Positions 31,019-38,455 of a stretch of DNA of 45,148 bases are shown here, one piece after another. The notes beneath the pieces are model-generated. The model was not told the origin of the DNA. It saw nothing but the letters and a program-made list of their open reading frames with translations, and did no database searches. Both the position numbers and the translations under genes were made by a program. Location of the stretch: positions 1 to 45,148 of the forward strand of contig JAGOPK010000006.1 of assembly GCA_017992055.1 (NCBI GenBank), read 5' to 3'. The stretch's first letter is position 1. Every line of letters starts with the position of its first letter. The stretch is from Burkholderiaceae bacterium (lineage in GTDB: Bacteria; Pseudomonadota; Gammaproteobacteria; Burkholderiales; Burkholderiaceae_C).

Positions 31019-33279
31019 CTCACGCTCACCGCCACGCCCGACAGCACGGCATTGCCCGACAGCGGGTCGATCAGGCCATCGTCGAGCACCGCATTCAGGT
31101 TGGCGCCGGGGCGCTGGGCGGCCAGCGACAGGCGCGAGCCCGGCAGGTCGTGGCCCCAGCCGTGGGGCAGGCAGGCCACGCCGGGCCGCACCCGCTCGGT
31201 GATCTCCACCGGCGCGCTGATGCGGCCCTGGCGGCCGCTCAGCTGGGCGCTGGCGCCCTCGGTCAGGCCCAGACGCTGTGCATCGTCGGGATGCAGCTGC
31301 AGCGTGCAGCGCTCGGGGCCCTTGGCCAGCGTGGGCAGGTTGTGCATCCAGCTGTTGTTGGAGCGGCTGTCGCGCCGGCCGATCAGGCTCAGCTGGCCGG
31401 CCGCGGGCGCGGGCGCTTGCAGCTCGGCCAGGGCGCGTGGCAGGTCGGCCAGCAGCATGGGATGGGCGATGTCGACACGGCCCGTGGGCGTGCGCAGCAT
31501 GCCCGGCAGGCGCGGCGACAGTGTGCCCAGGTCGATGCCGCCCTCGGCATCGGCGACCCTGGCCAGGTTCAGTCCGCCGGGCTGCTTGCCGGAGCCATCG
31601 CCCCATCCCTCGCCATAAGGGCCGCTGCGCAGCGCCAGGTCCACCAGGCGCTCGGGGCCGGTCCAGGGCTTCAGCGCGGCCAGCACCGGCGCGGCGTCGG
31701 CCAGGCCCTGGCGGCGCAGGTCGTCGCCGAGCAGCTCGTCGTCCAGCGCCTGCAGGTCCTGGCCGGCCAATGCGCCGCGCCCCTGCACGATGGCGATCAG
31801 CTGCAGCAGGCTCTGCCATTCGGCCGGCTGGCCGGCGGCCGGCTCGAACACCGGCCGGCTGTAGCGCGCCTGGTTGCGCCAGCTCAGCTGCGGGAAGGGC
31901 ACGTCGTAGTGGCCTTCTTCCAGCGGCGACAGGCCGGGCAGGATGACGTCGGCCAGGCGCGAGGTCTCGTTGCAGTAGATGTCCAGGCTGACCATGAAGT
32001 CCAGACCTTGCAGCGCCTGGGCCAGGCGTTCGCCGCCCGGCGCCGACAGCACCGGGTTGGCGCTCATCACGATGGCCGCGCGCACCTGGCCGGGCCCGGG
32101 GGTCTCGATCTCCTCGGCCAGCTTGACGATGGGCAGCTCGCCAAACACCTCGGGCGCGCCGCTGACGCGGCTGCGGTGGCGGCCGGTGGCCACGCCGCGG
32201 CCGCGACCCGGCGTGCCCTGGGTGTTGGCGGCAAAGGCCGCGGCCTGGGCGAACATCAGCCCGCCTTCCACATCCAGCCGGCCGGTGAGGATGTTCAGCA
32301 GGTCGATCAGCCAGGTGGCCAGCGTGCCCAGGCTCTGGGTGCAGGTGCCGATGCGGCCATAGGCGCAGGCCCGCGGCGCGGCGGCAAAGTCGCGCGCCAG
32401 CGTGGTGATCTGCTCGGCGCTGATGCCACAGCGCCCGGCCACCGCCTCGGGCGTGAACGGTGCCAGCGCCTCGCGCAGCGCCTGCACATCGGCCTCGGCG
32501 ATCCAGGCCGCGGCCCGGCCCAGGGTCACCCGCTCCTCGGCAAACAGCGTGTGGATCATCGCCGCCAGCAGCAGGGCGTCGGCGCCGGGGCGGATGGCCA
32601 GGTGCTGGTCGGCCAGGTCGGCGGTTTCGGTGCGCCGCGGGTCGATCACCACCAGGCGGCCGCCACGCTCGCGCAGCGCCCGGGCCTTGCCGCGGAAGTC
32701 GGGCACGGTCCACATGCTGCCGTTGCTGGCCACCGGATTGGCGCCCAGGATCAGCATGAAGTCTGTGCGCGGCAGGTCGGGCAGGGGCACGCTGAGCCAG
32801 TGGCCGTAGAGCAGGCCGCTGGCCAGCTGGCGCGGCATCTGGTCCAGCGTGCTGGCCGAGTAGACGTTCTTGCTGCCCACCGCGCGCGCCAGGCGGGCGA
32901 AGTACAGCAGCAGGCCCATCTTGTGCGCCGACGGGTTGCCGGCCACCAGGGCCAGGCTGTCGCGGCCGTGCTCGGCCAGCAGCGGCGGCAGCCGCGCGGC
33001 GATCAGCGCATAGGCCTCGTCCCAGCTGGCCGGCTGCAGCGGGCTGTTGCGGCCGCCGCGGCGGATCAGCGGCTGGCGCAGGCGGTCGGGATCTTCGTGC
33101 AGGTCCTTCAGCGCCACGCCCTTGGGGCAGAGGTAGCCGTCGCTGAGCACGTCGCCGGCCCAGCCGCGCACTGAAATCACTTGCTGGTCGCGGCTGCGCA
33201 CCTCCAGGCCGCAACAGGCCTCGCACAGCGGGCAGATGCGGTAGTGGCGTTGGCTGTCAGGACTCGGATCTGGACTCAC
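31009..33279 (-). CDS. Molybdopterin-dependent oxidoreductase, [4Fe-4S]-binding
   Basis: A 756-residue cytoplasmic enzyme of the formate dehydrogenase/nitrate reductase superfamily. The N-terminal iron-sulfur site is C16-x2-C19-x3-C23-x27-C51 (YLCPKG). Three molybdopterin domains follow, with LILGANPVASNG (about 176) and IVMSANPVLS (about 403) as cofactor-binding loops, and a C-terminal dinucleotide-binding barrel. The region expected near the Mo ligand reads STLDQMP without an obvious Cys or Ser ligand, so the substrate cannot be assigned. No signal peptide is seen. A quinone reductase gene lies just upstream on the same strand. Confidence 0.9.
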   Translation of the reverse strand: MSPDPSPDSQRHYRICPLCEACCGLEVRSRDQQVISVRGWAGDVLSDGYLCPKGVALKDLHEDPDRLRQPLIRRGGRNSPLQPASWDEAYALIAARLPPLLAEHGRDSLALVAGNPSAHKMGLLLYFARLARAVGSKNVYSASTLDQMPRQLASGLLYGHWLSVPLPDLPRTDFMLILGANPVASNGSMWTVPDFRGKARALRERGGRLVVIDPRRTETADLADQHLAIRPGADALLLAAMIHTLFAEERVTLGRAAAWIAEADVQALREALAPFTPEAVAGRCGISAEQITTLARDFAAAPRACAYGRIGTCTQSLGTLATWLIDLLNILTGRLDVEGGLMFAQAAAFAANTQGTPGRGRGVATGRHRSRVSGAPEVFGELPIVKLAEEIETPGPGQVRAAIVMSANPVLSAPGGERLAQALQGLDFMVSLDIYCNETSRLADVILPGLSPLEEGHYDVPFPQLSWRNQARYSRPVFEPAAGQPAEWQSLLQLIAIVQGRGALAGQDLQALDDELLGDDLRRQGLADAAPVLAALKPWTGPERLVDLALRSGPYGEGWGDGSGKQPGGLNLARVADAEGGIDLGTLSPRLPGMLRTPTGRVDIAHPMLLADLPRALAELQAPAPAAGQLSLIGRRDSRSNNSWMHNLPTLAKGPERCTLQLHPDDAQRLGLTEGASAQLSGRQGRISAPVEITERVRPGVACLPHGWGHDLPGSRLSLAAQRPGANLNAVLDDGLIDPLSGNAVLSGVAVSVSPA

Positions 33280-33358
33280 AGGCGGTCTCCGGCGCTCGTC
33301 AAGGAGCGTCGGTTCTCGCCGGATGTGCCCGCCTTGTCAATGACCTCGGAGACAGGGC

Positions 33359-33949
33359 TCAGCCGGCCTCGCGTCCCAGCTGGCGCAGCCGGGCGCGCCA
33401 GCGCGACACGCCCTTGTCGCCCAGCTGCTCGACGCTGCCGATCAGCGTGGACTGCACCGGCGCCATGCCGACGAAGCCGAGGATGTTGCGCTCCAGCGAC
33501 TTGACGCTGTGGGCGCGGAACCAGGTGCGGTAGAGCAGGGCCGGCATGCCCATGGTGACGACGATGCGCGCCGACTTGCCGGCCAGGCCCTTGTGCGCAA
33601 ACGGGTTGCCGCCCTCGGCCCGGAAGGCGAAGCCCGGCCGCGCCACCTGCTCCAGGAAGCCCTTCACCAGGGCCGGCATGTCGCCCAGCCACAGCGGGAA
33701 CAGCAGCACGATGTGCTCGGCCCAGGCGATGGCGTCCTGCGCCGGCTGCAGGCTGGCCGGCAGCGCGCCGTGCTGCCATTGATCGGCACTGCGCAGCAGC
33801 GCGAAGTCCAGCGTGGCGATGTCCACCGTCTTCAGCGAATGGCCGGCCTGCTGCGCGCCTTCGGCATAGGCGCGGGCCAGGGCATGCAGCAGGTGGTGGC
33901 CGGAGGCGTCGGGATGGCCTTGCAGGATCAGGATGCGGCGCGGGGTCAT
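33359..33949 (-). CDS. NAD(P)H:quinone reductase/flavodoxin-like oxidoreductase
   Basis: A 196-residue FMN/FAD-dependent enzyme of the NQO/MdaB family. ILILQGHPDASGH near the N-terminus binds flavin phosphate, and LLFPLWLGDMPALVKGFLEQ is the quinone/active-site loop typical of the family. ATG 33949 starts directly before that fold; the longer upstream frame is out of context. It lies 79 bp from the molybdopterin enzyme on the same strand and may supply or accept electrons with it, though that is inference. Confidence 0.88.
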   Translation of the reverse strand: MTPRRILILQGHPDASGHHLLHALARAYAEGAQQAGHSLKTVDIATLDFALLRSADQWQHGALPASLQPAQDAIAWAEHIVLLFPLWLGDMPALVKGFLEQVARPGFAFRAEGGNPFAHKGLAGKSARIVVTMGMPALLYRTWFRAHSVKSLERNILGFVGMAPVQSTLIGSVEQLGDKGVSRWRARLRQLGREAG

Positions 33950-33993
33950 GCCCGCATGCTGCGCGGCCGGCGTCGCGCCGGCCTTGATGTGCG

Positions 33994-35103
33994 TCAGTCG
34001 CCCTGGCCCAGATGCACCTGCACCTTGCGGCCGCGGCCGTTGCGCGACACGGCCAGCGTCACCGCATCGCCGGGCTGGCGCTTTTCCAGCAGCGTGAGCA
34101 TGTCGTCCAGGCTGGCCACCGGCTCGTCGTTGATGGCCACGATGATGTCGCCGGCGACGATGCTGCCGTCGCGGGCGCGGCTGAAGGCCTGCAGCCCGGC
34201 CTTGGCCGCCGGGCCGCCCGGCGCCACCTGCACCAGGGCCACGCCGTCGGGCAGGCGCAGTGCACGCTGGATCTGCTCGCTGGCGGCGCTGATGCCCAGC
34301 GTCGGCCGGCTGATCTTGCCGTCGCGGATCAGCCGCGGCACGATGCGGTTGACCTCGTCGACGGGAATCGCGAAGCCGATGCCGGCGCTGGCGCCCGAGG
34401 GGCTGGCGATCTGCGTGTTGACGCCGATCAGCCGGCCGGCCGAATCGAGCAGCGGGCCGCCCGAGTTGCCGGGGTTGATGGCCGCATCGGTCTGCACCAC
34501 GCCGCGGATGCTGCGGTTGTTGAAGCTCTCGATCTCGCGGTTCAGCGCGCTGACGATGCCGGTGGTCAGCGTTTGATCCAGGCCGAAGGGGTTGCCGATG
34601 GCAAACACCTTCTGGCCCACCTGCAGGTCGCGGCTGGTGCCCACCGGGATGGCCGGCAACTTGTCCTTGGGTGCGTCGATCTTCAGCACCGCCAGGTCGC
34701 GGTCGGGAAAGGCGCCCACCAGCTGGGCCTTGAAGGTGCTCTGGTCGGCCAGGGTCACGGTGGCGCCGCTGCCGCCCTGGATGACGTGGAAATTGGTGAC
34801 GATGTGGCCGTTGCCGTCCCAGACGAAGCCGGTGCCGGTGCCGCTGGGCACCTGGCCGACGGCGCGGTTGAAGAAGTCGCGCTGCACCTGCAGCGTGGTG
34901 ATGTGCACCACCGACGGCGACAGGCGCTTGAACAGGTCCACCGTGGCCTGCTCGTCGGCATGCAGGGCGCCGCGTGGCGTCACCGCGCGCGGCGTGGCCT
35001 CGCCGCGCTGGGCTTGCAGCTGGGTGGACAGCAGGGCCCCGGCCGCGCCCAGCAGCAGGGCGGCAAAGGCATAGGGCAGGCTGCGGCGCAGGACAAGCGG
35101 CAT
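33994..35103 (-). CDS. DegP/HtrA-type S1C serine protease
   Basis: A 369-residue envelope protease with an N-terminal membrane anchor (residues 8-30). The catalytic triad is H106 (TNFHVI), D136 (RDLAVLKI) and S214 (GNSGGPL), followed by one PDZ domain (about 265-365). A single PDZ and a membrane anchor resemble DegS or DegQ-like sensors. The start ATG 35103 lies 87 bp from the divergent thioesterase gene. It is likely involved in envelope protein quality control. Confidence 0.93.
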   Translation of the reverse strand: MPLVLRRSLPYAFAALLLGAAGALLSTQLQAQRGEATPRAVTPRGALHADEQATVDLFKRLSPSVVHITTLQVQRDFFNRAVGQVPSGTGTGFVWDGNGHIVTNFHVIQGGSGATVTLADQSTFKAQLVGAFPDRDLAVLKIDAPKDKLPAIPVGTSRDLQVGQKVFAIGNPFGLDQTLTTGIVSALNREIESFNNRSIRGVVQTDAAINPGNSGGPLLDSAGRLIGVNTQIASPSGASAGIGFAIPVDEVNRIVPRLIRDGKISRPTLGISAASEQIQRALRLPDGVALVQVAPGGPAAKAGLQAFSRARDGSIVAGDIIVAINDEPVASLDDMLTLLEKRQPGDAVTLAVSRNGRGRKVQVHLGQGD

Positions 35104-35190
35104 GGTCGGAAAGGGCGGTGGATGAACTGTGCGGGACGTGGGGATGCTGCCGGGATTTGCAAGTCCGGCGCTTGAGTATGCTCGGCGACC

Positions 35191-35679
35191 ATGACCCATT
35201 CGCCCCCGCCACCGCGCCGCAGCGCTGCCGAGCAGTCCCGGCTGGACACCGAACTCACCGAGCTGATGGAGCAGCGCATCAGCTTCAACCAGCTGCTGGG
35301 CCTGAAGGTGCAGCGCCTGCTGCCCTCGCTGGAACTGCGCTTCGACATGCGGCCCGAGCTGGTTGGCCATTTCCACTATGGCCGGTTGCATGGCGGCGTG
35401 ATCTCGGCCGTGCTCGATGCCCTGGGCGGCGGCGCGCTGCTGGTCGGCCTGGCCGAGAAGTTCGCCCATGAGAGCACCGACCAGGTGATGCACCGCTTCC
35501 TGAAGATGGGCACCATCGACCTGCGGGTGGATTTTCTGCGCCCCGGCCTGGGCAAGCACTTCATCGCCAGCGCCGAGATCACCCGCCTGGGCGGCCGCGT
35601 CGGCTCCACGCAGATGCGTTTGCACAGCGACAGCGGCGAGCTGATCGCCACCGCCGCCGCGGCCTACGTGGTGTCCTGA
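35191..35679 (+). CDS. Hotdog-fold thioesterase (PaaI/YiiD-like)
   Basis: A 162-residue acyl-CoA thioesterase-like protein. The hotdog motif is GRLHGGVISAVLDALGGG (residues about 64-81), containing the HGG and a nearby Asp of the active site. No other domain. The substrate is not evident. It is read divergently from the HtrA-type protease and is followed by a 66-bp gap before three unrecognised genes. Confidence 0.85.
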   Translation: MTHSPPPPRRSAAEQSRLDTELTELMEQRISFNQLLGLKVQRLLPSLELRFDMRPELVGHFHYGRLHGGVISAVLDALGGGALLVGLAEKFAHESTDQVMHRFLKMGTIDLRVDFLRPGLGKHFIASAEITRLGGRVGSTQMRLHSDSGELIATAAAAYVVS

Positions 35680-35745
35680 CGGCAGCGCCGGCGGCGTCGG
35701 CCGGGCCGGCCTCAAGTTCCGGCGCGGCCGGCCGATCAGGCTGGG

Positions 35746-36123
35746 ATGCGCCGTCGACTGCTCCAGCTGCTGCCCTCCCTGCTGTTCAGCGCCGCCGCGT
35801 CGGCCTCGGCCTTTGCCGCGGTGGGCGTGGCCTGGCATGGCGCGGCCAGCCCCTGGACGGCCGCCGCCTTCTATGCCCCCTTTGGCGCCATCAGCGGCCT
35901 GCTGTGCAGTGCATTGCAGCTGGCCTGGCGCCGACTGCCGGTGCAGGACATGCCGCTGGACGGGTCGGGCCACGGCGAAACCCCGGCCGCGGCACTGGCC
36001 CGCAGCGTGCTGGCCCAGATGGCCGCCGCCACGCCCGCACGGGCGCCGCGCGCGGAGGCTGCAGCCCCTGCGGCGGCCGCACCACCCCGTCCGGCCCCGG
36101 CCGATCAAGAGACCACCGCCTGA
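35746..36123 (+). CDS. Hypothetical membrane protein with Ala/Pro-rich tail
   Basis: A 125-residue protein with two hydrophobic segments (about residues 9-29 and 38-60) and a Pro/Ala-rich, probably disordered cytoplasmic tail (about 75-125). Nothing else is recognised. It is the first of three tightly spaced genes (10-bp and 4-bp gaps), probably an operon of unknown function. Confidence 0.6.
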   Translation: MRRRLLQLLPSLLFSAAASASAFAAVGVAWHGAASPWTAAAFYAPFGAISGLLCSALQLAWRRLPVQDMPLDGSGHGETPAAALARSVLAQMAAATPARAPRAEAAAPAAAAPPRPAPADQETTA

Positions 36124-36133
36124 GGCTCGCCGC

Positions 36134-36535
36134 ATGATCGAGGTCAAGATCGCCAGTGTGCTGGGCCGTCGTGGTGTGGAGGGCATGCGCTGGGTGCTGC
36201 TGGATCCGCAGGAGCCCGGCATCGAGGCCGCCGCCCAGCGTCCGGCCGATGGCACGGCGGCCCTGGCCGCTCAGCGCTCGGCCGATGCGCTGCTGGACCT
36301 GCACCGCCATGCGCGGATCGAGCACGGGCCGCAGCAGCGCCTGCTGCTCAGCGGCCTGAAGCTGCTGCTGAGCCTGACCATGCTGGGCCTGGCCGTGTGG
36401 GCCGCCAACCAGCACCTGGGCGCACCGGGGCGGGCGGGCGGCGAGGCCCAGCCGACCGCGCCCGGCGCCAGCCCCATGCCGGCTTCGTCGCCGTCGCCGC
36501 TGCCGGCGCGGCCCCTGATCACCACCCAGGCCTGA
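36134..36535 (+). CDS. Hypothetical single-pass membrane protein
   Basis: A 133-residue protein with an N-terminal soluble part (about 1-75), one membrane segment (about 76-93) and a Gly/Ala/Pro/Ser-rich periplasmic tail. It starts 10 bp after the preceding gene. No known domain. The longer frame that runs upstream to 35813 is a shadow. Confidence 0.55.
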   Translation: MIEVKIASVLGRRGVEGMRWVLLDPQEPGIEAAAQRPADGTAALAAQRSADALLDLHRHARIEHGPQQRLLLSGLKLLLSLTMLGLAVWAANQHLGAPGRAGGEAQPTAPGASPMPASSPSPLPARPLITTQA

Positions 36536-36539
36536 ACCC

Positions 36540-37184
36540 ATGGCGTCCGTCTCCACCCCGCTGAACTGGCACGACGAGGCCGAGTTGCTGGGCGTGCGCG
36601 TGCGCGCCTATTTCTTCGATCCGGTGGCGGTCGAGGCCCTGGCCGATCCGGTGGCGCGGCTGCTGCCGGTGCTGGCCGACGGTGCCGACGGCGAGCCGCT
36701 GCCGCAGCGCCTGGGTGCCGAGGGCGCACGCAGCACCTGCCGCGCCGGTGCGCTGCAGGCCCAGCCCGATGTGCTGCTGAGCCATGGCGACGGCCTGATC
36801 TGCCTGAGCCAGGCGCCGGGCCTGCGCGGCAGCGACCGGGCGGCCGAGGCACGCCTGCACGACCGGGCCCAGTGGCGTGGCCAGCTGCGCGTGGACCTGA
36901 TGCTGCAGAGCATTGCCGCGGCCATGGCCGCCGCCGGCCAGCATGGCCGGCCCACCGCCGCACTGTGGCGCGGCGCCAATGTGCTGTACCAGTTCGACCC
37001 CGGCTCGCCGGTGCTGGAATGCCTGGCCACCAGCGTGGGCCCGGCGCGCAGCTACTGGAACGAGGCCGGCGCCATCAGCCCCGCTCAGCTGGCCAGCTTC
37101 TGCGAGCCGCGCTTGCGTGCGCTGCCCGGCCTGGTGCCCGATCCGACCCAGCCAGCGGCGCCGGCCTTCAGCGATCCCGACTGA
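36540..37184 (+). CDS. Hypothetical soluble protein (214 aa)
   Basis: An acidic cytoplasmic protein starting 4 bp after the preceding gene. Residues about 140-175 contain a conserved-looking stretch with ALWRGANVLYQFDPGSPV, but no family is recognised. The last 100 bases overlap the end of the convergent 408-residue gene. Function unknown; context suggests a three-gene operon with two membrane proteins. Confidence 0.55.
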   Translation: MASVSTPLNWHDEAELLGVRVRAYFFDPVAVEALADPVARLLPVLADGADGEPLPQRLGAEGARSTCRAGALQAQPDVLLSHGDGLICLSQAPGLRGSDRAAEARLHDRAQWRGQLRVDLMLQSIAAAMAAAGQHGRPTAALWRGANVLYQFDPGSPVLECLATSVGPARSYWNEAGAISPAQLASFCEPRLRALPGLVPDPTQPAAPAFSDPD

Positions 37185-38311
37185 GTGCCGGACTGGGCGC
37201 CGGACTGGGCGGTCGGCAGCTCCCAGCCGTCCAGCGCCGCCTCGCGGCCCATCCAGCGGCCGCCGCCGACCACCAGGCCCCGCTGGGCGGCATGCTGCAC
37301 CACGCGCTCGCAGTCGGCGGCCGACAGGCGCAGCGCCAGGCGCTGCCAGCGGCGGTTGACCAGCGGATCGGCCCAGGCGTCTTCCAGCGCGCGGCGCACG
37401 TCGGCCGGGCCGGCATCCACGCCAACGGCCAGGCGCCGCGCCAGCAGCGTGTGCATGAAGATCTGGAAGGCCTGGCGGGCCTCGTCGCCGGGCATCAGCG
37501 CGGCCAGCTCCAGCAGGCGCCGGGCATAGCCGTCGCGGCTGAACTGCAGCGTCAGCAGCAGCTGCAGCGACTGCACCGGGTTGATCACGCGCACGCGGTT
37601 GGGCGGCAGCACGCGCAGCGGCAGGCAGGCGGCACGCTCGTGGGCGATGGGCGTGGCAAAGCTGGCCAGCACCGCCAGGCGCAGCCATTCGTCGCGGTCC
37701 AGGCCGCGCAGCGTGGCCGAGGCTTCGCGGCCCTCCAGTTGCTGGGCCAGGGCCAGCAGTTCGTCCCAGCGCAGCGCGCCGCGGGCCCGGGCGGCGCTGC
37801 GGCTGATCGCGGCCAGGTTGCCGGCGGCATAGGCGGCCTCGGTGTTCAGGCGCTGCACCTGGCTGTCGTCGTCGCGGCCACTGGCCAGCAGCAGCGTGAC
37901 GCGGCGCACCGGGCACTGCACGGCGTCGATGCGGGCCAGGAAGTGCGGCGTGACCTGCACGTCCTCGAAGCTGGCGCCGGCCGACCAGGCCTCCAGCCGC
38001 AGCGCCAGCCATTGGCGCACCGCGGCGCTGGCCGGGCGGCTGCGCTGGCCCAGGGCTGCACGGCCGGCCTGCCAGCCCTGGCGCACCGGGTTGTCGGCCT
38101 GCAGCTGGTCCACCGGCGGCGTCAGGCGGTGGCGGGCATGGTCCCAGCCCAGCTGGAAGCCCTGCGCCTGCAGCGCATCGCCGGGCTCGTCCGTGTGGGT
38201 GCTGGCCGGGGTCAGCGGTGCGGCCAGGCCACGGGGGGCGAAGCCGACGCTGGCTGCGGCGGCCGCCAGCGTGGCGGGCAGGGCAAAAAACGGGAGCGCG
38301 GTCTGGAACAT
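37085..38311 (-). CDS. Hypothetical exported or membrane-anchored protein (408 aa)
   Basis: A 408-residue protein with a hydrophobic N-terminus (residues 5-30, signal peptide or anchor). The body is Leu/Arg/Ala-rich and helical, and the C-terminus contains the repeated SGAQSGTQSG, encoded by a 12-bp tandem repeat. No recognised domain. It is transcribed divergently from the nuclease/WYL operon and convergent with a three-gene cluster, overlapping its last gene by 100 bp. It might be co-controlled by the inverted repeats at 38380-38475. Confidence 0.6.
   Translation of the reverse strand: MFQTALPFFALPATLAAAAASVGFAPRGLAAPLTPASTHTDEPGDALQAQGFQLGWDHARHRLTPPVDQLQADNPVRQGWQAGRAALGQRSRPASAAVRQWLALRLEAWSAGASFEDVQVTPHFLARIDAVQCPVRRVTLLLASGRDDDSQVQRLNTEAAYAAGNLAAISRSAARARGALRWDELLALAQQLEGREASATLRGLDRDEWLRLAVLASFATPIAHERAACLPLRVLPPNRVRVINPVQSLQLLLTLQFSRDGYARRLLELAALMPGDEARQAFQIFMHTLLARRLAVGVDAGPADVRRALEDAWADPLVNRRWQRLALRLSAADCERVVQHAAQRGLVVGGGRWMGREAALDGWELPTAQSGAQSGTQSGSLKAGAAGWVGSGTRPGSARKRGSQKLAS
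37187..37210. repeat. 12-bp tandem repeat
   Basis: Two perfect copies of GCCGGACTGGGC lie just after the stop of the plus-strand gene and inside the minus-strand gene, where they encode the SG(A/T)Q repeats of its C-terminus. Confidence 0.8.
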
Positions 38312-38379
38312 GCGGATCTCCTGGGGCGTTGGCCGTCGCCGGGACCTCCCGGCATGGCTGCCAGTGTGGGCCGCATGTA

Positions 38380-38394
38380 GATCAAATAGTGATC
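38380..38394. promoter_or_regulatory. Inverted repeat upstream of the nuclease operon
   Basis: GATCA-AATAG-TGATC forms 5-bp arms with a 5-base spacer, located upstream of the -35 box at 38404. It shares GATCA/TGATC half-sites with the palindrome at 38457 and may be a second operator. Confidence 0.5.
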
Positions 38395-38403
38395 CACCCT
38401 GAT

Positions 38404-38432
38404 TTCACATCCAGTATTTTTTTACCTATAGA
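38404..38432 (+). promoter_or_regulatory. Sigma-70-type promoter of the nuclease/WYL operon
   Basis: TTCACA (38404-38409) and TATAGA (38427-38432) are separated by 17 bases, in an AT-rich island within GC-rich DNA. Transcription would start near 38439, upstream of the palindrome at 38457. Confidence 0.55.
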
Positions 38433-38455
38433 GTGCCATCCGCAGATGGGCCTGG

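Noticed and set aside
33950-36255. Long frames joining the quinone reductase or HtrA genes to upstream sequence
   Set aside because: The upstream parts are Arg/Pro/Gly-rich and lack signal peptides or motifs; the true starts are at 33949 and 35103.
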